Positions 48,228-59,484 of a stretch of 64,000 bases of DNA are shown here, one piece after another. The stretch spans positions 46,125,678 through 46,189,677 of the forward strand of contig CM049307.1 in assembly GCA_026874595.1 (NCBI GenBank), read 5' to 3'. The DNA is from Sipunculus nudus (taxonomy: Eukaryota; Annelida; Sipuncula; Golfingiida; Sipunculidae). The notes beneath the pieces were generated by a model. That model saw only the letters and a program-made list of their open reading frames with translations. It was not told the origin of the DNA and did no database searches. The translations under genes and the position numbers were made by a program. The stretch's first letter is position 1. Every line of letters starts with the position of its first letter.

Positions 48228-49570
48228 TTCTTTCTTCCTCTAATTATTTTCAAAACCATCCATTACATTTTTTCTCCTTCTTCCTTTTCAAAACCATCGA
48301 TAACATTTTTTCTTTGCCATGAGCTTCCCTGGACTGGATGCCCTGAAGACCATCTACAGCAGCATCCTGACTCAGCATCTACAAATGGGTAGCTTCCAAC
48401 AGAGCTGCATCAAACTGGCAGCAGGAATAGTGGACGCAGGGCTGGTCCTCCACAACAAGATTGCCAGTATCTTCCTCCCTACAGCCGTCAAGTTCCACTA
48501 CATCTTCTTCTTCCTTATCAAAACCATCGATTAAATTTGGTTTTCTCCTTCTTCTTTTTCAAAATAATCGATCACATTTTTGTTTTCTCCTTCTTCTTTT
48601 TAAAAATAATTGATAACATTTTCTTTCTCCTTCTTCTTTTTCAAAATAATCGGTTAATTTTGTTTTCAACTTCTCCCTTTTCAAACCATCGATTAAATTT
48701 TGTTTTCTCCTTCTCCTTTTTTTCTAAACTATCGATTAAATTTTGTTTTCTCCTTTTTCTTTAAAAAAAATCGATAATTTTTTTCTCCTTCTTTTTCAAA
48801 AGCATCGATTAAATTTTGTTTTCTCCTTCTTATTTTTTTCAAAACCATCGATTAAATTTTGTTTTCTCCTTCTTATTTTTTCAAAACCACCGATTAAATT
48901 TTGGTTTCTCCTTCTTCTTTAAAAAAAAATCGATAACATTTTTTTCTCCTTCTTCTTTTTCAAAATAGTCGGTTAATTTTGTTTTCTACTTCTCCCTTTT
49001 CAAACCATCGATTAAATTTTGTTTTCTCCTTCTTTTTCAAAAGCATCGATTTGATTTCGTTTTCTCCTTCTTCTTTTTCAAAGCCATCAAAAACAATTTT
49101 CTTTTCTCCCCCTTTTTTTTCAAAAGAATCGATTAGTTTTGTTTTCAACTTCCACCCTTTCATCCCATCGATCAAATTTTGTTTTCTCCTTCTTCTTTTT
49201 CAAAGCCATCGATATCATTTTTCTTTGCTCTCCCTTCTTTTTCAAAAGAATCGATTAGTTTTGTTTTCTACTTCCACCCTTTCAAACCATCGATTAAATT
49301 TTGTTTTCTCCTTCTTCTTCTTCAAAGCCATCGGTTACATTTTTCTTTTCTCCCCCTTCTTTTTCAAAAGAATCGATTGGTTTTGTTTTCTACTTCCACC
49401 CTTTCAAACCATCGATTAAATTTTGTTTTCTACTTCTTCTTTTTCAAAACCATCGATTAAATTTTGTTTTCTCCTTCTTCTTTTTTCCAAACCATCGATT
49501 TTATTTTATTTTTTTTCACCGTCTTCCTTTTCTAAATTAAACATCGATTAAATTTTGTTTTCTCTTTCTC
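48228..49570 (+). repeat. Pyrimidine-rich minisatellite with ~40-bp units and a ~121-bp higher-order unit
   Basis: The basic unit is of the form CAAAACCATCGATTAAATTT followed by TGTTTTCTCCTTCTTCTTTTT, repeated roughly 30 times. Nearly every unit carries ATCGAT or a close variant. Between about 49079 and 49440 a three-unit higher-order repeat recurs, with CAAAGCCATC at 49079, 49201 and 49322 (spacings 122 and 121). The plus strand is almost pure pyrimidine between the ATCGAT islands. Long frames here (up to 146 codons on the plus strand) are repeat artefacts. A dynein fragment interrupts the array near its start. Confidence 0.9.
48313..48507 (+). pseudogene. Axonemal dynein heavy chain fragment embedded in the minisatellite
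   Basis: About 65 codons are open and read FAMSFPGLDALKTIYSSIL, then TQHLQMGSF, then LHNKIASIFLPTAVKFHYIF. This matches the AAA3-region signature of axonemal dynein heavy chains (DNAH9/11/17 type: FPG-DAL-IY-IL-QHL ... LH-KIA-FLPTA-KFHY-F). In the family it is followed by NLRDL; here it runs directly into CTTCTTCCTT of the minisatellite with no GT donor. A TAA lies four codons upstream of the homology. Codons are GC-rich, unlike the surroundings. It is most likely a gene fragment captured at CTTCTT microhomology and not expressed as dynein. No frame breaks are visible inside the fragment. Confidence 0.8.
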
Positions 49571-49742
49571 CATCTATTGTAGTTGAAAATTATATATAGT
49601 TTGAGTTCTTTTATTATAAAAAGTAGAAAACTGTATTGATTGGCATGTTTTTTTTTATTTGGTACAATATAAGGTAATTTTGTTTTACCGGAAAAAGTGT
49701 TTGAATACTCTGATGAGCCTTGGTTCTTGGATTAGTTGGGTT

Positions 49743-49760
49743 GGGGGGGGGGGGGGGGGG
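49743..49760 (+). repeat. Poly-G run (18 bp)
   Basis: A homopolymer within a hAT-like CATGTACCCCTCACTTTTC context. The length is likely unreliable in assembly. Confidence 0.9.
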
Positions 49761-49826
49761 CATGTACCCCTCACTTTTCAGGGCTGGGGGACAAAGTACC
49801 CCTTTCACATTTTTGACCTGAAGTAA

Positions 49827-50027
49827 TGGAAAGATGCCAAGTGTGTCCTAAGGTGGCAATTTCCATATTTTCCCACCAAAATTGAGGAATTCGACATGAT
49901 TCCATCGCGACGCAATATCAGAAACTATACAGTGTTTATCCAGGAGGCCCATGGTCAACCCCGGCCCCGGCGTGTAGCTATGGACCTGTCCGAGCACAAG
50001 AAGGAGCAGTTTGCTAAAATTTCATAA
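49827..50027 (+). CDS. Protein-like open segment, possible terminal exon or gene fossil
   Basis: Sixty-six codons from WKDAKCVLRWQFPYFP through KIEEFDMIPSRRNIRNYTVF and IQEAHGQPRPRRVAMD to LSEHKKEQFAKIS and a TAA stop. Amino-acid usage is balanced and codons are GC-richer than the flanks, unlike chance frames in this genome. An in-frame TAA sits directly upstream. A pyrimidine-rich stretch ending GAAG precedes it and could be an acceptor. AATAAA lies shortly after the stop. An internal ATG (FDM) would give 43 residues. I do not recognise the family. Confidence 0.35.
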   Translation, partial: WKDAKCVLRWQFPYFPTKIEEFDMIPSRRNIRNYTVFIQEAHGQPRPRRVAMDLSEHKKEQFAKIS

Positions 50028-50969
50028 TATGAAGCAAAAATAAATATGAGATCCTGACTGAGGGATTTTTTTTTCTGGCTGTCATAATTTTGGTGGGGGT
50101 CCGGAGAATTTAAGAGTATGTGCAAATTATTGCAGGGGCCCCCCACTCTGTACGTCTTTGGACTGTCCCCCTCACATGTTCCTAGCACACTAGGCCCATG
50201 AATTTTCATTATCCAGGGAGAATCTGAAGTTCCAGGCACCAGATACCTTCAACCAAATGCAGGTATAGAAAAATCAAGGTAAAGTATTATTCAGGGCATA
50301 CCTTCGGTACGGCTATTTCTAGATTGTGTAACGATGCGTTACGTAAGAGTAACCATCGCTTTAGATGTATCATGTTCGCTTCGTATATTTCAACACCACA
50401 GGTGCCAGCTGCCGGAAAACGTGTAGCAGACGACAGCCGACATGAGGAAAGCGCGCGCCTGTTCACGTGACCATCAAACAATCACTTCATTTGGCCGCGT
50501 CTGGCAATGTATACGCAAGTCATGCAAACACATTCCAGATCTGATCATGTTATTATAAACCACGTGTGTGTAGAAATCATCCTGTATTTACCAAGCTTGT
50601 TTACCTAAACATACGATGTAATCTAAGATATGTTTATTGAAACGTGATCTTTCTGCGTTTTGTTTCGTATATAAAATAGTTCAGTGTTTAGTCTCCAGGT
50701 GGCAGTGTGACCAATACTTGAGGCTTGTTTGAACCAAATTCTATGACATAAACACAAAAGCATCTTTTGTAGCGAGATTTGATATTAATAAGATCCATAC
50801 ATCTGATAATCTACTGTCCATCAAATAAGCACGCGATCTGGTGTAGTACTTTTTAGATTTTACAGAAATTGCGCCCACTAATATATTAGGCCTATAATTA
50901 CATAATAAAGGAGCATGTTCATATTTTGTTACTTTATATGAACCGGTCATATTTTACCAAGCGTAAGTC

Positions 50970-51024
<55 letters not shown>

Positions 51025-52041
51025 TGTATATTTTTGTTTATTAACTTGCATGGTGATATCTTGTAAATACGTTTAAGCGTTATACATGCATGATATGTCA
51101 CTATACGGAAAGGCGTCAGAGATAAAGCTGTATTATAATAAAATAATATTATTATTTATATACATTGCATATATATCCATACAAACATACTCATTATATG
51201 CAGGGAGCGTATTACTTTGAAATTGTCACCTTTCAATCGGAAAGACATTAAATCAGGTTTGCGCCTCTCCGCAGAAAATATTGCCTTTCCGCGAAAATTG
51301 GATCCTACCACCATAACAAACTTTCAGTCACACTTCACTCTGTCTTAACCTGATTCTGTCATCTTACAGGCAATCCTAAATGGACATTTACATGCAAAAA
51401 GAAAACTAAGTTTTATAAATAATAAGACTGTTATATAAGAAACGCTACGCAAAGGAAAAGTAAAGAAAATATAGGAGAATGCCGGAAAGTAAAGAAATTA
51501 TAGACCAATGTTAAAGGATAATGTAGGAAATATTTAACCACTTGTAAAATATTTCATTTTTGTGTCATGTTTGTAACTATTTTCAGCTACTAGTGAAAAG
51601 GCCACGGATTTCTTTAAGGGGGGGGGGCAAGTTTACAAATTACAAATTTTTGACAGAAAAAAAACTTTCTGAGAAAAAAAAATAAAATACCTTAAATGCG
51701 AAAATCGTGAAAGAAAAGCCATCGGACCTGGTGAAACCTTTAGAGAGATTTAATCAGAATATAACGATGTGGCGTCATCTGTCGGCTTTAACAGAGACTA
51801 TTAATCAGAAGTCATAATTACTCGTCCACCAGGCAGCGAGAAGAATTATGTTTGACCTTTGGTTATTTGTTCTGTCTGTCAGCAAAATTTACGTTCCTAA
51901 CAGATTTTGCTAACATTTATTGCTGGTAAGGATAACACACAAAGACCCACTGATTTAAATTTTGGAGGTGGTTGTTTCAACCATCATTTGTTTTGCTTTG
52001 TTTTCCTGTTCAAAGGCTCCCTTTCTATCTTGGTATACGGC
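50028..52041. other. Intergenic DNA, nothing identified apart from a (TA)n tract
   Basis: Contains a (TA)n tract at 50973-51022, a CpG-rich patch near 50400-50480 without an open frame of note, and a short G-run at 51619-51628. No gene, RNA or transposon can be supported. Confidence 0.55.
50973..51022. repeat. (TA)n microsatellite, 50 bp
   Basis: Uninterrupted AT dinucleotide run. Confidence 0.95.
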
Positions 52042-52130
52042 TATTTGACCAGGGGCGTTAATACAGGGGGAATGGGGGTATATACCCCCCACACTTTTTA
52101 GCAAGGGGAGATGGTCAATTTAATCCCCCC
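52042..52130 (+). mobile_element. hAT-like terminal fragment (GGGGCGTTAATA end), plus orientation
   Basis: CAGGGGCGTTAATACAGGGG followed by GGGGGTATATACCCCCC matches the inverse fragment at 40195-40255. The opposite terminus was not found, so it is a truncated or solo end. Confidence 0.45.
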
Positions 52131-52352
52131 TGATATTCAGAGAATATATTGGAATATTTTAAATGAAATATATTATTAATTAGAAATATAGACTTTGGTT
52201 TATTTCTGAGTTTACTATAAAATATCATATATCTAAACATTAAAAAAAATTGGGGAAACATAATACATTATTTTTTAAAATTTACTTATATGTTTGAAAT
52301 GTGTGACACAGTCAATAAAATATAAAGTAATACATCATATATAATAATACTA

Positions 52353-52383
<31 letters not shown>

Positions 52384-55300
52384 AATATATGTTTACATAA
52401 GAAGTTGTCCAAACTTTGATTACCCTCTAACGCTTGCGAGTCATCCCCCTGGATATTTCCTTATTCATATCGAAAGCCATTTATATAGCTAACCAGTGAG
52501 TAGATCTCTTATGAAAAAGCCTTTCTCATGTAATTGTACAGTTTGATTAAGATGCTGACGACTGACGTAGGTTATGGCCTTTAACCACTTTCTTGTTTCT
52601 GCAATACAGTGTTGTTAGAGTTAGACCCGACGAGACATATAAGGTACAAATCTGTCTGAACTTCCTGCATGAACGTTTTGACTTTTGTTCTCATTGGACA
52701 TGGTGTCACTGGACATAATCATTAGTTAAATGTTTGATAATAAATTCTGAACTGTTCCGTTACGTGCATTTAGTATAAACTTACATAAGGAAAAATGTTT
52801 TAATCTTTTTAAGATGAAAGTATTGGCTTTTTTTCAGTATTCCCGGAGCCATATTTTCAGGCCATCCGATGTCTTACCCAAAATAAAGATCAAGTCCATA
52901 TTCCATCTAGATGTTGTTTGTCATCTCCATCAAGAAAATCAATAAATGCTATGTTTGAGCCAACTCAGTTTTTAACTGTTTATCAGTTCTGTGTAAGCAA
53001 GGCATTTTATACGCCAAGGATACAGAAATACAGGTTTGCTTTTAATGGTGTCGAAACATTATTTGTTTTAAAGTAAGGAAGAGATATTCTGTCACATCTC
53101 ATAGTAGTGAATGTCTTTTTCCATGCGATCTCCTTTATACGTTATGTGTTTCCATAGCTACGACTACATATTTAAAAAAAGTGTTGTGCTTTTGTGCTAG
53201 TGAAAGAACGGTTTGTTTACTTATTAAGTATAATTTCATAATTTTATGTATTTGTTGTGCCATAGTAATCACTTTTGAATAATTTTTAAGATTTTAATAA
53301 TTGCCAATATAGTATGAAAACTAAGAGCCCAGCTGTTGTTTTCCTTTTAACAATCAGATAATATCACCCTTGGCCCTTACACAGTGGTCATATTACACTC
53401 GTTAAAACAGGGCCAAGATCCTTATTTTCAGAGCCTTGGCTGTTGGGTAAGGAGGTTGTTGCAGACAGTGGCTAGTTGGTACGAATGTTATGTTACCACC
53501 GCGTAAGGGTGGTACCCAAACCCTTACACCCTAAAACACAAGGAAATATGTGAACAACATATATAATCAAAATGGCGGGGGGGGGGGGGGGGGGGGGGTC
53601 GGGGACCTAAAGGAGAACGCAGAGGTAGTTTATATTCTTGGCATTATTGTAAATATTAACACAGACAAAAATGAATCAAACAATCAATAACTAGGACAAT
53701 CTTAAATGCAGATACCAGTATTTATGACGTTTTCACAAAACGTCTGCATGACGTGCAGATTTACAGTATTTTATTTATAATACTATAATTTCTGGACAGT
53801 AATGTGTCAGAAGGATCAATCTTATACATCTTGATCAGAAGAAACGACAAGCAGTATCAAAGATCAAACCCCCACATCTCCTTTACATGGCTCTATGAGA
53901 TGGAAAACATTATTTTGGTGTGAAATGTGTAGAAATTGTTTTGGGTTTCCAATTTCTTTTACATGCAGTTTTTATCAAACAAAGATTGTATGGCATTCAA
54001 AAATAAACTAACTTTACTTTGAAATGTGAAGTATGGATTTTTTTTTCAAATATGTATATAATATCGTTTTATCGTGTTATATGATAGAAACATTATTGGC
54101 GGCTGAAAAGCAGTATGTACAAAGCTTGAAACTCGCGTTCGCGTGCAAACCAGAACCGTTAATACGGAATTGGCCTCCCTTCTTAGATTTTTTAAGCCTG
54201 CATATTATTTTATCGACCGTAGAATGCCAACACAGTTAAAAAACATAGCGATAAAAAAAGCTCATCAAAAGTTGTTTCCGAGCGAATAGGTCATGACTGA
54301 TTTCGTTTCCAAAGTTTGCTATTATCGGCAAGGCGGCGACTTTGTCTACCGTTCCGTCTTAACATCTACCGATTTTCGGGCCGGAAAGAATTCGAGCCGG
54401 CAGCAATCTTACTTCTACCATACCTTCCGATTCTGACTGGGAAATATCGGAAGGTGGGAGGTCGGGTTGAGTTTTTAATTGTTTAAGACGCTTTGTCCAT
54501 TATAGCATTAATGCATGTAAATCGGCGCAATAGAATTTTGATCTGAAGATTCACTCATCCGCAACTGTTTAAAAGCTATATTGCAGTAGCTGTGTATGTA
54601 TGACGGATTTAGTCATGAGTTGGTTAGCATAGGTCCGAGACTGTTTGGACACAATCAGAGCGGAATATATCGCTTTGTATACATCCAAGACAGAAACCCG
54701 CAATACTCCACTCTAGTTGGTCCGCTGTCATTCTTGGCCATGTGCCAACCGCCTGGTGGCGTAACCCAGCAAAACCTGCTTTGTCAAACAATAGTTAAGT
54801 GGTAGGAGTTACAAAATGATTGCAGTGGATAACCACTGCTAAATACGTGTACTCTAAAGTGTACGGGTTATTGATATACTCCTTTATGTTTTCAGCGAAG
54901 GGTTCTTACCTCTGTAATGTAGAAAAAAAAAGAATACTTCTCTGTATATTCATATCACACACCCATTACCCTCTGTGACTGTCCTTTACAGGTAATCAGT
55001 AGCATTATACCCACCGTCCTATATGTCCATTTCCTTGGTTATAATGGATAACCTTTCTCAAGCGGAAATTAGTTCCTGCTGTCTCGCCGGTTTCCTCTGC
55101 CTAAGGTCATTATATAATGGCGGCAAATATTTAATGGTGAGTTTTAACGCGTACACCCACGTAACACATATTAGTTGATTTTAAGGGTTAGAAAGACAGA
55201 GTAACACTTGAATGTAACATATCTATATCACGTCTTTAAGCATCAAAATTTGAAAAGCCTATATATAGAGTGTTTCTACCAGTGAGTGTACATGTAATTT

Positions 55301-57163
55301 TATTATTATTATCTAAAACTTAAATATAATACCACATTTTGACATCCAAAGTGAACGAGTTATTAAATTCCTGATATGAAATGAAAAATTCACGACACAA
55401 AACAATTTTTTTATTTGCAGTCTTCTGGTAGTGACACGGCGTCTGTCGTGTGTTGTCAACCTCATTTCGATATTTATTTTTATTTTTATATTTATGACAC
55501 TTAACTACCAATCAGAGCTTCTGAATATTTCTTTTTGTATATGACTAATCACCTGCATATGAGAAAATGAGATGTGAAAAATAGAATGGTTTCTCAAAAA
55601 GGGACTTTATAATATTGTATAACAATACATGGGTTTGCTGCCATTTTGATTAAATAAACCAGTGTCTTATTTCTTCATTTGAGCTCGTTTAATTGTTTTC
55701 AAATTTAACTGCAAATTTGTAAAAGAAAATGCTACCCAATCTAAATGAGTATCACTCTGCTAAACAGACTATAAATGATGTCCCTTTTTTTGCGGAGATA
55801 TTTTTTTTGGCGTCTAGCATCTTTAATGATGGCGACATATATAGTTGTTGAGCCTTTTCCCCCGGATAAAAATAAGCAGCATGTGTTTTGGCATTAGTCT
55901 TTTTAAGTCACAAGTAGGCCATGTGTTATATGCCCAGTTCACAGTTATTCGATATCCAGTTCCTAGTTCACAACATGTGCTGTATACAGTCTAATATTAT
56001 TTTGTCAGATTATATAAATGGCCATCGAAATCAGATGACGATTTGTATATCTGTTTACACGTTCTAACAATAGAAAAATTAAGTGGACGACATATGTTTC
56101 AGAATGAAAAGTTGAGAAATCTTTTTCTTGTCCACTGAATGAAATATTTTGAAACATGACGCGGTCACACAGAAGGATCTCAATTAAGGGGATTTTAATA
56201 CAAATTTATTATAAATCTTCTTGATCAAATGAACAGTTCGGAGTATGAGAAATAATCTTTATTTATTTGACTACGTCACCATCTTCAGCAATATATTATA
56301 TAACTGGACATAGAGGAAAACCAAAGGTGCATGTAACATATAATAATTTCGCATGGAAATTTCTTTTTCGGAAAATTACCTGCTCGCTTTAGTATGTGAG
56401 ATTTCCAATTTGAATGCTGAACCTGTCGAATATTTGTTGAATTTCAGTTAAGCTTATTGGGCTATTAAAGTAAAGAGGTTTCATGTAGTAATCAGTCTTT
56501 GGGTGTATTTTGTAGAGATTTGTAAATACATGCATCGTTAAAATATTTGAAATTTGTGTTTGGATTTAACCACTGAATTTCAAAAATAATATTTTTTTAA
56601 AATGAAAGATTTTAGAAACTCGCTTAAATTACATGCTCTTATTCAAATGTGGCCAAAGCATTTAGTCAAATTTAAATGCACCTTGGTTCCGATGAATAAT
56701 ATTTATACACTAGACACACATATATATCGACGTTAAAACATGAAATGGTTTTTGAGCGGATTTTTTAAATGCACAAAATTAATGCATCATGTCAAAAACA
56801 TTACAAGGGCAAAGTTTGTACATCGCCAAAACATTGGGTGTTATGATTGATCCAGTTTCGGACGTTTTGTTGGCTCAACACTAATTCAGTAATTTATACC
56901 GTCATCTTTCGCTGGTATAATGGATACATGATCACTCATCAAAAACGGGACCTGTCAAGACGGCTAATCACTTATTTGCGCGTTTCTCTAAATGCCAATA
57001 TATTTGTTGAAGGCTAGCAACTCATTGCCCCAGTATCTGTCCCTTCAATCAAGATTATTGTCCATTATTGTTGTTCTCCATGAACCAATGTTTTACCTTG
57101 TTGGGTCATGTTTTAGTAACTGTATAAGAACTCTTGGGCAAATAAAGGTAATTTATGTAGGGG

Positions 57164-57165
<2 letters not shown>
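52131..57165. other. Intergenic DNA, no supported genes
   Basis: AT-rich with a (TA)n at 52352-52378, a 22-base G-run at 53577-53598, and a perfect 10-bp inverted repeat ACCTTCCGAT/ATCGGAAGGT near 54421-54456. Plus-strand frames at 54033-54239 and 54596-54805 have no recognisable domain or splice context. Nothing else identified. Confidence 0.55.
53577..53598 (+). repeat. Poly-G run (22 bp)
   Basis: An uninterrupted G homopolymer able to form a G-quadruplex. The exact length is uncertain in any assembly. Confidence 0.9.
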
Positions 57166-57233
<68 letters not shown>

Positions 57234-57237
57234 TATG
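57166..57237. repeat. (TA)n microsatellite, ~70 bp
   Basis: A TA run with one phase slip near its end. It creates a spurious Ile/Tyr-repeat frame on the plus strand. Confidence 0.95.
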
Positions 57238-57910
57238 GCTACTGTCCTTCTCATTTAAAGTTATATTTTAATATACGGTAAATTGTATACATTTTTCGTG
57301 GATACAATAACATGGATATATATTATTTAAGAAACTCGGATCTGGCTGGTTGCCAACGGCAAGTGGCGACATCTGCAGATGGAGCCGTGAGTAAACGTTC
57401 TCTGCTGCTTGACACATCCATTATTCGGTTCTTCTGATTCTTGCATTAGACCAACTAAGAAACTTTTATATTGCAGTCTACGATATCAGCAACTGTTACC
57501 TATTCTTAATATTTTACGTTACATTTTCATATTAAACTGAAAAAGACTTTGTAACGATTCCTAGCTCTTTTCCGGAGCCGCGTAATTTTCATCACATATA
57601 TTAATTGGAAAGTATTCATAATTTCACAAGATACAAATCTATAAAACGAATAAAATATGTTATAAAGTAAAGAAATTTTGAGGGGAAATATATGTGATCA
57701 GGTGGGTAACATATTGGTCCAAGTGGCTTTGATGTGTATATTCATAAAAAAATTGAAGAAATTGTTTCAAACGTCCTCGACAGAAACCTTATGCAGAGTA
57801 CCTGCACATTAGTAAAGTTACGATCTTGTGGTGTCACATATATAATAGATAGCATTTTAGCTAAGCCAAAGATAAGCCAATTGTCAATTGACCTTTGCCT
57901 CAGGCCATTA

Positions 57911-57958
57911 AGGTCGGGTTAGGTCAGAGGTCACTGAGGTCACTTGGGTCAAAGGTCA
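57911..57958 (+). promoter_or_regulatory. Cluster of six nuclear-receptor half-sites
   Basis: AGGTCG (57911), AGGTCA (57921, 57928, 57937), GGGTCA (57946) and AGGTCA (57953) are tandem. The last two form GGGTCAAAGGTCA, a consensus DR1 (RXR/HNF4/PPAR-type). 57921/57928 form another DR1, and 57928/57937 and 57937/57946 are DR3. An inverse TGACCTTT lies just upstream near 57889. It could be a response element or a decayed hexamer repeat. Confidence 0.45.
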
Positions 57959-57959
57959 A

Positions 57960-59484
57960 CAAAGTCAGACAAAGTCCGAAGATCAATACAACAGCTGTAC
58001 ATAATACAGTGGCCACACATATGCACAATGTGTACAAAGACACAGCAATGTTCCCAAAAGAATCTTTGTGACAGAAAAATAAACGCTTAATAAGAAAAAA
58101 AAAATAATAAAATAACATCGCCGGATTTTTCCCTTTGCATCTGTAGCGGTTATGTATAAAGTCTTCTGAAGTCCGTTTCACCATCCGCCTGCTTTTTTTG
58201 TAGATAATTTTCTTTTACGTTTATATTTTCAATAGTTTCCAAGAAAACTTCATATGGAAGTGACAATCTAATATAGCAATTAAGAATTTTACAATAAATC
58301 CCCAGTTTATGTTTTACATTTTTTTACAATCTCTTCACAATGATCTGGCAGATATGATGTGTCCTTGCATGCATGAGTAGCCATCTTTGTTTTAGCTGGT
58401 TATGTTTTTTAGAGTGTTAAAATGGCATCATCCAATCAGCAACTGTCAATTGAGACTGTTTTTGCATGTGACCAATGTTCTTGACCGCCATAAATGGGTC
58501 TGATATTACAAAAAATGTACACTGTTTTTTTTTCATATCTTTAAATAAATATTTTTCTAAAAAAGGTGTAAGGAAGGTAATTATTTACCTTTTTGAATAT
58601 AAGGTCTTTTAATCCTCTACTCTAAACTATTACTGTTTCCCTTGAAAACTAACAGATAAAAATTTTCTTAGCCAAAAACGATGGACATGACGGGATGAAA
58701 CGGACTATTATTCCGGCACACTCGGTTACCTGTGCCAGGATACAGTCTCCGTTTGTCTTAGGTCCTGTATCCAAAAAGATATGTCCTAAACTGAAGGGAC
58801 AGTCATTGGAATTATCTGCTTATGGTCAGTTTATAAGTTTAATCAACTCTCTGAAGGACAAAAGGGTTATGTTTTCAGGTTTCACGCGCGCGTCAATTTT
58901 GGGCTCAAGCCGCTTGAACATTCAACAAAATAAAATTATGTTTTTATCACGTTTTCCCCTAATTATATAAAACATTTATTAAAAAATATATAATTAGAAG
59001 TTTAAAAAAACCGGCCTTCCGCACTGATTTATGAAAAAAAAGTGCCTGAATCCCAAATCTCTTTTTAGCCTAACCTATATTTAAGAGTCACGCGATCATC
59101 ATCCTTTAGTTAAGTTGTAGTATGATGGCTTTGAACTAATTGACTAATATTGTTACAAAGTGGAGCTTATTCTGTCAAATGGGCGTAAAAAAAGACGCCC
59201 ATATGTTGAGTTCAAACTGTTTTTAATACTGGAAACGAGGGCCTGTGGCCGAAGTGTATTTTACATATCTTTTCTATGAAAAAAAAAATATTCCATTTAT
59301 TCTGAATAGGCCTACGACATTTTTCAGTTGAAATATCATAATGTTATCATTAAGTTTAATGTTTCTGGTTTTCTCAAAGGATCTCCGATGGCCCTCGCTA
59401 AGTGTATGAATTACCATGATTTTCAATATATATATATATATATGGGTCTCCCAGCCCAGTAAGCTATGACAAGTCGGAAGGTAT
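57960..59484. other. Intergenic DNA, nothing identified
   Basis: AT-rich sequence with a short (TA)n near 59427-59443. A plus-strand frame at 58695-58970 (91 codons) shows no recognised domain. Confidence 0.55.

Noticed and set aside
48979-49540. Long plus-strand frames rich in Phe/Ser/Leu (up to 146 codons)
   Set aside because: They are translations of the pyrimidine-rich minisatellite in several frames; all three frames give similar periodic peptides.
57331-57386. Possible small exon with a good GTGAGT donor at 57387
   Set aside because: Acceptor is poor, the segment is only about 56 bases, and none of its three translations is recognisable.
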